A stretch of DNA of 64,000 nucleotides from Blastobasis lacticolella (Eukaryota > Arthropoda > Insecta > Lepidoptera > Blastobasidae): NCBI GenBank assembly GCA_905147135.1, contig LR990045.1:15104173-15168172 (forward strand). Direction: 5' to 3'. Below the pieces are notes generated by a model. It was not told the origin of the DNA and did not search any database. It saw nothing but the letters and a program-made list of their open reading frames with translations. The translations under genes were made by a program, and so were the position numbers. How positions within the stretch are numbered: position 1 is the stretch's first letter; every line of letters begins with the position of its first letter. Positions 34,601-46,600 of this stretch are shown here, in pieces.

Positions 34601-37600
34601 CCTCTAGTTTAGCAAACGACAACAACTTTGCTAAGGCTTGCGTGTTTTCGCACGTTTTGGGTATTGCCCATCGAATTTCAATTTAAAAATTGGGTAAGTG
34701 CGAGTTGGAGGCGCTCATGATGGGTTTAATACTGCGTTGAAAATTAGAGGTGAAATTCGGTTCCTATTTCTTTAATTGGTTCATTTCAGAAGGTCTAAAA
34801 AGGCCAGGGCCAAGGATTAATATTAAAGTACCACAAACTTATCTGACTCGGTGGCCAATACTGAAACTAATTGACGCCATTTTGAATTGTCATATTAATA
34901 TCAACAACAGCGATGCTGCAGATAAGTTTGTGACAAGTTAAAATTAATGTGGCCTTTTTAGAACCCCAGATGGACTCCTCAATATACTCAGATATTATAT
35001 CTGTCTGCTACAGGTTGCAATTGGGTGTGTGTGCGATGGCCTAATTTATCCGGCCCCTTTCATCTTTCGAAGCACAAGAAACGGGCAGCCCTTCCTTCCA
35101 CCTTTATATCGTGATAGCTAGCCACACGAACTTCTATGGTTCGACCTGCCTATTGCGTCTTAACACCTTGCCTTACCACCAGATGTTTTCATTAGAACAA
35201 ATATTTACGCGATAGAGGCCATAGTATCACGTGTTCGGTGAAAAATTAAAAATGATAAATATCGCGCTTCAAGAGACAGCCCAGAGACTGTCAAACATAC
35301 AGATAACGATCGCAGACCTCGTGGAACCCTAGAAAATATAGGAGTGTTTTCGTAAGCCAATCTAAGGGAAAGCTATCAAGTGGAAGCTATTGAATTCATT
35401 TTACATACCTAGTTTTGGGTTTTGGTCTAGTAATTATTCCGAACAAGTTTTTCTAAAACCGACTTTGAAATGAAAGTCTTTTGTCTAAGTTAAGGATGTG
35501 TATATATCTACAAACGAAAAATACGACCTTGATTCTATCTAACGAAGTTTTCTTCGTTCTTGGGGTTCTGAGTTCGTAATAAATTAAGTAATTGTGACAC
35601 ATAATTTATTAAAGTGGTCGGTACTTTATACAGGCTGACCTTAGCCTCTAGACAAACAATGAAACCCTGTTTAAGACTGCTACTCAGCAGCATCATAAAA
35701 TAGGTCTTTCTTTAATTAGACAAAAAACATTAAAAAAAAAATTTCTAACAAATTAAATTGAATGTTATCGGCAACAATTACAACATACTGTATCACAACA
35801 ACACGAATAAATTAACTATTGACATTCATGATGATATGACACATGAAGAGCGAGTGACGTTATGTCACACTTACTTAAAAGGAGACCCCTACAACCATAG
35901 CCTCCTTCATCTTACAAGCCATGCTGTAGCGCGGAACGGCAACGTCGCTGTGAACCGATTTGCTCATTGTTTTCATGTCAACGTGCGTACCATCTACGAA
36001 GTTAAATAAAAGTAAATATATTTATAATTGTGCTAAAATTGGATAAATACCATTTATGAAAAACAACCCTTGACCATTTTTGTTTTTAGTTTTTTACTTA
36101 TTTCATAAATCAAATTCTGTTTCATAATCGTAATCTTTCTCTAACAGATGCAAAGGCCTTGTTGCGCTTAAAAAATGCAAGTAAAATTATGATTAAACCT
36201 TAAAAATGGGAAAGAAGCCGTGCCGATGTTTTGCTTTCCAAAAGATGTAATTCTATTAAACAAATGGACTTCTGCTATTTCCCAAGTATGCTGGAGCCCC
36301 ACCGAAGGATCTTTTGTATGCAGCAAACATTTTTGCATTGTGAAAGTTATCACAACTACTTTAAACCGCGATCTCTGATTATCCACGATGATCTAAGCGT
36401 TGAAAAAGTAGATAAGTACAATAACTAAGTAAGTAGTTAGTTTTTATATACTTAGGTACTTAAATAAAACTGTTAAAAATGAATTATACCTAATATTTAA
36501 TAAATTGGCAATATTTTAGCTGGCGTAGATTATTTTATTTCATAATAGCTTTTGGTCGCGACTGCGCCCGCATAAAATTTTACTAAAACGTTCCGGACCC
36601 GTTCCTGCGAAAACCACATTAAATATCGGGATAAATTATAGCATATGTGTAATTTGGGGCTATATGCTATATGACTGCCAAAGTCCAATAAAATCCGTTC
36701 CGTAGTTTTTACGTTAAGGAGTAACAAACATCCAATACGTACATAACCAAACATAGATTATATTTCGCATTTATAATATGAGGATAATACAATTGCAAGT
36801 AGGTAGATAGGTAAATAGTACAGGAATATATCCAATTTCATATTATCTAACTAAAGTATATGCTTATTAATATACTTTATCACTTAGATAACTAATAACA
36901 TTAAACGCAGACGACCGCAATGATAGTTTTACAGTAGTTTAAGGTTCACTAAAATTTAAAAATGCGACGTTCTCAAACTTCTGTGCATGGCTTGTAAGAT
37001 GAAGGAGGCTATGCTACAACTCATAAAATTGTGATTGTAAATTTAGTTGTTGGAATCATAGCCTCATGGAATACATTTATTATATTTAAAAAAAACTTAT
37101 TGTCAAATTACAATAAAAAAAATATTCTATTTAGGCTGTCATCTAGCGTGGAGTTCTAATGCAATTCAAAAGAGTTTGCAATGTTAAGGGGAACTTATTG
37201 GACCATGCAACAATATACAAGCTGCTCCTTGAGTGATAAATTTAAAATCGTTGATTTTTCAGTAAATACTTGACTGAATGTTATGATACTTTCCAGTTTT
37301 GTTTTAACTCCCCTACTCCACTAGTAGTATTCGGCTTTCCCCAGAGCGTAAATCACCCTGTATAAAATATAGTATCACATCACAGCTCATAACAGTCCAA
37401 TGCAGGATAAGTCCTAAGGAGCCTCTCCCAAGAAAAAGAAGGTTATTGCCATAATCTCCACGCTTGGCAGGCGGGTTGGAGATCGCAGTGTTGTAAATAT
37501 AACAATGGAAACGCTGCTGCCCATTTTCCAGTCTACGGAGACTCTAGATCTTTTACCTCGAAAACATAAGTCGCCTTGTACGACACCCACTAGTGTAAGG

Positions 37601-40600
37601 GGTTGGTGCTATTCTACTCTGCCGGACACCATACGGCAAGTAAAAGTATAGTATATTGTACACAATTTCATAATATCGATTAAGTTCGCGCTGTCGTCGT
37701 CAGCAAAACCTAATTACTTATTGAATGCGTCGTAATAAAATTATGAGAATTTAAGAAAAATGAAGGTTTTCTCTGGATAGTACAACATGGAGTTCTTCAA
37801 GGAAGAGGTGAAAAGGTTTTTACGCGTGGATGATGCCCCTGGTATTGCAAACGTCCATAGGCAGCTGTGACTGCTTACCATCATGCAGGCTGTAAGCTTG
37901 TATGCCACCTTAGTGGTATAAAAAAAACATACGCCTAGTTGTGCGAACTGCCATATGTCAGCGCTTATACAATTTTGCTATTTTATAAAACACATGATAC
38001 GTCAAATGCCAAGGTTCCATTACTCATGCATTGTGTAATGTCCATTATTATGATGATTACAGCCCTCAATGTGGTACGACCTTGACATTAAGCTCTTTAT
38101 TTTAATAATGTATTCTAATTAATGCAATATTTATTATTTATCGAACACTTAACTTTTATAACTTTAAAAAACTGACAATTCAAATAACCGGCAACCGGCA
38201 ATACCCATCTTTCACGTAATTTAAGAAATTTTACTTCAATTGAAGTTTAATTCTTTATAAGGACCTACATACTAATTAAATAATACAAACTTAACATTAT
38301 GGCATTTTTTTTTAATTATAGCAAAAACAAAATAAACTCCTGTAACAAAGATAGCATTTGCATCTAGTCGGTTGAAAATCTGCCGTTGTCTCTTTTAAAT
38401 TGCAAACCATTTCACCATTAGTAGGTTTACCTTGAACCCCGCCATCGATTGCAATTCCACACAGCTCACTACACCCACATCCATCATTCTATGAATTTAT
38501 TGCCCAACGGTGACGCCTTTATTCTGATTTTATTGGACAACTCAATTCCCACGCTGCTGAATTACAAAAGTAATTGTGTACCCAGTTTGCACGAATCGCC
38601 AATCAAATTAACAAATTACCCAAATGACGTGTCATTCCGATAACATTTTCAGCCTTGGTGGTTATAATATTACATAAAGTTTCAGTGTTATTGTTAATGT
38701 TTATAAGATTTATAACTAAAATATTGATTGGTATCAATAAAGCCGTAAAGAGAACAAACGTCTATTTGAAAATTATCGCCTATATCCCGGAATATCGCGG
38801 AATATTACGTTCCATTCGGTTTGGAGCCGCCCGCCTGGGTTAGTACTTCCACCTTACAGAATATCAAAGCCAAACAATACTACCTTAAATAGAATTGTGT
38901 TCCTGCCAGTAAGGTATCCAGTGTTCCATTAGGATCCGTGGCTTTGGTATTGAAGGCGCACATTTATGTAAATTTTCTGCCAGAGCTACATGTCCCGAGG
39001 TTACAGATCAGTAGCCGTATTCACAATGATTCGAAACCGTTTCCGAACGATTCGACACGAAATTCGTGAGCGGCGAATCCGTGTCGATCGATTCGAAAAC
39101 TGTTATTCTGAATCCCCATAGATTCTACGGAAACTCTACTCTCTATAACAAATGAAAATTAACTGAAACCACATTTTCCTAAGAACTTTTGCGGGGTCCT
39201 TTGTCGATTCCGTATCCGAATCCGATTTCCGAGCCATTGTGAATACGGCTACAGCAACGCCTTGGTGATACCCCTGGTCGTTTCCCTGCCGAATGACATA
39301 AATAGGAGTTTATCCTGATATATGACCGCTTCCACCCTCAGGGTTGGTGATAAAGCGACACAACATCCGCATCTGGTGCCATGACTGCGACATGGCGAAG
39401 TTGCAGCGCGTCGTGTGGGAGGGGCACGGCGCGCGGCTGCTCAGCGAGGTCTCCAACCAGCCGGTCGTCAAGCGGTTCTTGGAGGCCGTGCCTTATATCA
39501 TGGTGAGATGCGATACCCCAGGTATTGTTAATGTCTATTGGCAGCGGTGATCACTTTCCACCAGGACATTGCCAGATGCCCTATTATTTAAAAAAAATGT
39601 ATGTTGCGAGTTATGCGATATATAAAATTGCTCTATTTGTGCGAACTTACAACACGGGCCATCGTTGAACAAGAGCGGTGGCGAAGGACGGTAGAAATTT
39701 CTGTTGTCTATGGCTTACCTATTGGGTTTTATGAGTTTACAGCTAATAAGAAAAATTTAACTTGGATGGGATTCGAACGAAATAATTTCAAATTGAAATG
39801 GATACATACTGTATAAAATGTACAATCCATTGACATTCTAAATAATAAGTACCTACATCAGCCCTATGTAAAACAAAGTAAAATAAAATGCGTAGAAACA
39901 TGACTATTAATGCTCTAAAACGTTCGAAACCACCAGAACACAATCCGCGAGATCCATAGCGCGGTGGCGCAGAACGACCTGGAGGGGCTGATGAAGCTCG
40001 CCGGGGACCCCGTGCCGCCGCAGATCCTCTCCAGCCGGGACTCGCACAACATGACCGTCATGCATAAGGTTTGATACCCTTTAACTTTGTTATCTTTTCG
40101 CTTGTAGATTACCACTTTCCCTTAGCTTTATCAGAGATAAGTCAGCGATTATTGTTGCCGCATATCAGAGTAACCCTATTTTGCGGTACTTAGGCTATAA
40201 GTACCGTATCGTCTTACTGAAGCTATAATTATACCTTCTTTCAAATTTCATACGAAACAAATCAATTTCTGCGTATTTCTTATTGTACGTATGACAACAT
40301 AGAAAACCGAAAATATAGTAGTGGACTAAAAAATCGAATCAAGGTTGCCTAACTTTTGAAAAAAATGTCTCTTTTCAGTTTGTAATGCATTTTTTAAACA
40401 AAAATTCATATATTTACTGAAATTAGAACAATTAGGCCTTTCAAATGTTATACATAATTTTCATATAATTATATTTGCAACAAACCTAAAGTACCTTTTT
40501 AGTACATCAATCTACTTTACTGCAGCGGCTCTGTAACTTAGGACTACAAAGAGGATAATGGCTGGAGCAAAATTTAAATTAATTGGTGGAATTGGGGAGA

Positions 40601-43600
40601 GACTCATCAGCTACCCATCTGGGAGTCGTGCTTTTGGTCTCTCTCCAAAGCTGTTGAGGGGAACTTTTGTCGGACTTCCTTTCCACCTTTGCGCAAGCCG
40701 GATGACCTATGGCCCACACGGCAATCTCTTGGGTAATCTCTTTGCCAAAAACTTAACTCTGGATGAGGGGGGAGCTGCACCGCCTACCATCTCGCGGTGT
40801 GAGAGCAGCATGCCTGAAGTTCATTTCACCCAAAAATTTATAAGACGTGTGCTTCTCTCCCTATACATCCGGAAGTCCAGTGGGCCTGACGGCATTCCGG
40901 CTATTGTTCTTAAAAAATATGCTTCCGCGTTATCTCCCGTGCTAATGCGCTTATTCGAGCTTTCATACACCTCTGCAACAGTGCCATCTTCGTGGAAGCT
41001 AGCCCTTGTGCATCCGATACCCAAGAATTATAAGGTTATAATTCAGACCCATCAAATTACAGGCCTTTAGCGGTAACCTCCTTGCTCTAAGGTGATAGAG
41101 CGGGTTATCAATATACAGCTCCTCGGATACCTAGAGGACCACCAGCTGATCAGTGACCGTCAATATGGCTTTCGCCATGGGCGCTCAGCTGGTGACATAC
41201 TTGTGTATCTAACGCACCGGTGGGCTGAGGCTGTCAGTCTTGACATAGCCAAGGGTCTAGCCATAGATCGGGTCTGGCACAGGGCACTACTATCAAACCT
41301 CCCGAAGTACGGTATCTCCGAGGGGCTCTGCAATTGGGCATCCAGCTTTCTGTCTGGACGGACCATCCAAGTCGTTGTCAATGGATGCTGCTCCGATACC
41401 AAGACTATAAATGCTGTAGTACCCCAAGGTTCAGTGCTATCTCCCACGCTGTTTTTTCTGCATATCAATAATATGCTGTATATCCCCAGTATTCATTGTA
41501 ATGTGGATTACAGTACTGGAGATGCTAGTTATACTGGCCGAGCGAATGTCCCTCGTTTCGAGTTGTCGGAAAGCCGAATTAGACTTGTGTCGAATATCGA
41601 ACATTCCTTGGAGCAAGTTGCTCAGTGGGGCAGACTAAATCTGGTCCAAATCAACCACTTTCCATCAGGTGGCCCGTTTGCCTGTTTGCCTACTGTACGA
41701 CATAAAAAAAAAACCCTCGAAGACCTGTGTCTGCGCATTTTCCGCCAAAAAAGATCCTTTTGACATAGTGCCGCAGTTTCAAGAAACACCCCTTTCCATC
41801 TCAAAAAGTATCGGGGTCCTCGGTGTCGACATATCGGATAGCATGCGATTCCGGAGTAACCTGGAAGGCAAGGCCAAACTGGCTTCGAAAAAGCTTGGAG
41901 TGCTTAACCGGTCCAAGTGATACTTCACCCCAGGGCAGCGCCTACTGCTGTAAAAGGCACAAGTGCGGCCTCATATGGAGTATTGTTCCCATCCTAGGGC
42001 CGGCGAAACTACCGACCTGTTTAATCCTCTGGACTCCGTACAGAGACGCGCCGTACGAATTGTCGATGATCCTATACAAACAAGAAAGTTGGAACCACTG
42101 GCAAACCGAAGGGACTTTGGCTCCCTGTACTATAGGGAGTGTTCCGAGGAACTTTACGATCTGGTGCCCACAGCACAATTTCGCCATCGCACCAGCCGCC
42201 GTGGGCTGAGTACTCATCGAAAAAACGTTTCTTGCTCGTACGATTTGGATGTGGAATGAGCTCCCAGCCAAAGTGTTTCCTTTGGTCTATGACATGGGAT
42301 CGTTAAAGAGGTATATTAGAGGGCAACGCATTGGTGACTCCCCTGGTGTTGCTGATGTGGCGGTGACCACTTTCCATTAGGTGGCCCGCTTGCCTGTTTG
42401 TCTGCCGTAAAAAAAAAGGACACCTGAACTAATTACTACCAAGAAGGTACGGGAACCATTAGATCACAATTCTTATAAAAATATTTTTCCAATACTTCCA
42501 GGCTGCCGGTTTAGGACATGGGAGCATACTGGGCTACATCGCCGATAGGTATCCTGAAGGTATAAATGATGTTGACAACGACGGGCGCACGCCCTTGCAC
42601 TACGCCGCTGCGGTCCGGGACGACCAGCATATGTACAACACCCTGGTCAGCCTTGGGGCAGATGAAGGAGCTACAGATAACGTAAGAATAAGCTTCATGG
42701 TACTTACAACGACACGACAGGAAAAAAAACACTATAATTGACCATGCACAGAAAAAAATATCAAACTACAGTCGAATCCGTAATACAATACACGTATCAG
42801 TACCTCTACTGCGCAAAATTCACTGCACAAACTTTTAAATCGCAACCACTATCAATTTATCACAAGGAAAGATAATGTTTACTATAAATTTCGTTTCAGA
42901 AAAATAAACCACCTGGCTATTATATAAATAAACCGCAAGAAATAGACAAAAACTTGCTAAAAGCCTTACCCGATGCGCCTAGAACTGCATCAAATGCATA
43001 TCCACCTTCTTGGGACTGGAAAATATTAGACACAGAAGCAATTGTAGAATTAAACAAAAAGTCCAGGAGGAAGAATTTAAAAGCATCTAATGAAAACATT
43101 TCGTACAAAACTAATTCAAATAGTGTATCAGAGAACAAAAGTAATCGTAAGGGTGGCATGAAAGGAAGCAGCACACAGGAGTTCATAAAAGACTTGCCTG
43201 ATTTAAATGATGGCAGGAAAAAACACAATGGAAATATAAATAAGGTGAGAAAAGTGCATGTTACACAATCACGGAATGTTATTGACGTTAATTTGCAGTG
43301 CTTTTTGTTAAACATTTGCATGAACCTTTATTTTCTGCATTTTAGGAAACAGAAGAAGTTGAAGAAAATAATGACAACACAGAACCTGATGATCATAGTC
43401 AACAGGAACATACCGCGACTCAAGAAAAGGAAGAAGTACTTCAAAATATCGAAGAAGACGAAGTGGCTCCAGAAATTGGAACACACGAGGAAGATTCCGT
43501 AGGTGAAAATACAGAAAATAAAGAAGAGGCCCAAGATGAAGAAAACAAGGATGATAGTGACGGAATTGATAACAAAGACAATGATGCCCCACAAGATCTT

Positions 43601-46600
43601 AATCAAGACGAAAACATCGATACACATGCCGAACAACCATCAGAAGACATTGCAGAAATAAAATCCCAAAATGATGATAATGCAACAGAAACGAATTTCG
43701 AAAATGAACCCGAAGAAGAAGACAACATAAAAACAAGTAACGACACAAAGAGCCATGATAATGCGGAACATGAAGATGAACCCGTTGTCGATAAAAACGA
43801 AGAAGACGCTTTGAATGACGAATCAAATGGTAATAATAACGATAATATACCTCACGAAGTAGAAATAGAAAACACAACACATGAAAATGAAAACACACAA
43901 TCAGAACATGAAAATTTTATTAATAAAATTGATAATTCAAATCATGTAATTGATAATTCTAACGCCACTCTTGAGAGTGATAAATCAATTCACGTAATCG
44001 AAAACGATAATACCACTCTTGAGAGTGATACATTATATCACGTAACCAAAAACACAAAATTTGAAGAGGAAGGCGATGCGCCGACAAATGAAGGTAATAA
44101 TAATGATAATAGCGAAGATGACAATGATGTTCAAGTGCCGGGAGAGTCACAATCTGAATACAGTGACATCCATCTAAGAAGCACTGCAGAAGCTACTAAC
44201 ACAGGAAGTGCCAAGAGAGGTAACACTGACATCTCGTCTGGTACTACACACGAACAATAAAAACTTAAATAACACTTTTACTTAAAAAAATATACGGGGG
44301 TCCCTGATAAGTTCAACATTTTTAATTATTTTGCTAATTAAGGAAACGAGACCGGCCGAAATACACAGGAAAGTTTAATCGAAGGAATTATTAGTGGCGA
44401 AGCCGAAATGGATTCTCAAGATGCAAGTATTACACAGAGAGATGTAAAAGTTGAAGGAGACATCCTAGTAGTTGTAAGTATAATTTGTACATCAAGCATG
44501 TCAATTCAACCAAGTGACGAAGGTAATACGTAAATAATTGGTTTCTGTGTTTCTTAGAGTAGTACCATAAATCGTAGATAGTTCACTGTGTTCCTCACAG
44601 ACACACGTACCTCACCGTCATGAAAATTGAGTTGCCAGCTTTTTAGTTTATATGTTATCGATAATATTAGACCGCAAATGCCTGTCACCAAATAAAAGAA
44701 GTACTTGATTGCACACTCCAATTTAACTATATCTTATTTCAACAGGAAAATGAAATAGATCCCGAGGTTGCCGAATTAATTTATAGTGCTAATATGGAAA
44801 TGCTAGCTACATTAGTTTTGAATGGTGAAGGTTCGAGATTAGTAGGTAGAATATCAGGAAATTCTGAGTTACAAGCTTTCCTGGATAACGTACCGACGTA
44901 TATGGTAAATATCATTACTGCTAAATGTTAATTACAAATAGCACTGCATCACACGTATACCTAACATATGTTTTCAGCAAAAAATCAACAAGGTCCATTT
45001 AGCTGCGAGAGAAGGTAATATAAAGGATCTGCAAGCCGCGTTAGATCGACGGAAATTCGCAATAGCACGTGATCCAATTTCCCCAAATGGCGCTACGCCG
45101 TTACATGTAGCAACTGTATTTGGAAAAACTAATATCATGAAATATCTAGGAGGAAGGTTAGATTAATACAATCCTTCATGTTTATTATTTAATAGCACTG
45201 AATTTGTAAAAGGATTCAGTCAATTTCAATCCCTCGATACCTCATTTTGTATAATACTGTTCCACATTTTTATAAAGCATGTAACTGTTTCCGTCTTATT
45301 CAGCATGGACAACTTATTTCACACCCACGAGGACATGAATCCTATTCATGAGAATTTAATTTAAAATATTGTTGTGTAGGTTTCCGGAAACTTTATCAGC
45401 GGTAGATTTTGAAGGTAGAACAGCTTTACATTATGCTGCTGTAACGCCAGATAATGGTCATTATTACAATTTATTGCAACAACTTGGTGCCAATGCAAAG
45501 GATTTAGATGATGTAAGTAGTATGGAGATTGCTATCAAAACTTTAGTAATATATGAAATCTTAAAGCTATGGGTATACATTTATATTAATTTTATAACAC
45601 AGAGCGGACAGTCTGCTGAAGATTACTTCAACAATCCCAACTTACTACCATTTAATCAATTGCTTGCTGATTTTGGAATAAGTGAAGAAGCTGCACATAG
45701 CATGCTGTCAGATAAAGGTATGTAAAATTAAGCAAATAATTTATGTCACAATTAAAGACAATTTGCATTTACATCTACTTATGTATGTAGTACCTGACGA
45801 TCGTGTGTCTTCTCGGCGGGTTCTGGAAACTCCTGAAGCGCTTGACACTCTGGAGAGATGTTATCGTCTTCTAGCAGCTGCCACGCCAGCAAGAACTCCG
45901 CTATCCGCATCTTCTAATCGAGCTACACCACCTCTTGTGTTAGGTAGATTCCTCAAACGTCTCGTTTTCGATGCAATAAAAAATAGGACAACTAAACTGG
46001 ACCATGACCTGTTTGATGTTATATGGCCAGCAGTCAAAAAGCTACCAGATAATAGAAATGTCATACAAACTGTAGAAGAAGACTTCCCAGGAGGAATCAC
46101 AGCACCTGATTACTACGTCTATGAAGTGTTCCACGAATTTCTCACACCGCTCATTAAAGATCTTCACAACATAAATATTCATTCTGAATTACCCCTACAT
46201 CCACCCTCGGATTTTGCTACAAACAAAATTAAAACATCGGACCCGCTGGTTGAGTTAAATATTGATCCAAATGATGAATTTGTCTTATCTGGAGTAATAG
46301 AATGTACGCGTAACATAGATGGATTCGAATTGCCTCTTAATCTCAAAATTGGAAAATTAGAAACCATAGAAAGTATATTAACAACGGTATTAATGAAACA
46401 AGACTTTTTAAAGCATAGTGCTCAATCAAATCCAGAATCTGACCAAAGAGGGGGAACATATTATTCGTTAAATGAAATATTAGAAAAACCGTCGGAGATA
46501 TGTGCTCAGCTAGCATCTGCCGGTCTACTAATAGCTCTATGTGATAGAGAAGAGATAGATGATAGCGCCCGGTTACATGGTAAACACTGGCCATATGGAC

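Larger units (their letters stand above)
35896..37013. mobile_element. Possible DNA-transposon remnant with 29-bp inverted repeats
   Basis: A 29-base sequence (catagcctccttcatctt...) at 35896-35924 is repeated exactly in reverse complement at 36985-37013. A THAP-like coding remnant lies between. The arrangement fits a decayed P-like or other THAP-bearing transposon. The repeats may not be the true ends, because an 84-codon frame begins outside them at 35758. Confidence 0.45.
28651..39341. other. 10.7-kb intron of the fusion gene
   Basis: It contains two SINEs (29.7 and 31.5 kb), a 66-bp palindrome (32.95 kb), a hairpin element (34.8 kb), a THAP-like remnant (36.2 kb), family R (37.4 kb) and a MITE (39.0 kb). 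The stretches 30.83-31.48 and 34.49-34.72 kb show no repeats and could be unique regulatory DNA. No coding exon was recognised. Confidence 0.5.

Noticed and set aside
43463..44260. Stand-alone acidic protein starting at 43463
   Set aside because: The frame is open upstream to a good acceptor at 43345 and joins the previous exon in phase; there is no ATG at its start.
45369..45725. Continuous 118-aa frame through 45513-45602
   Set aside because: A strong gtaagt donor and a cacag acceptor flank this part, and removing it joins the ankyrin repeat as in the other modules.
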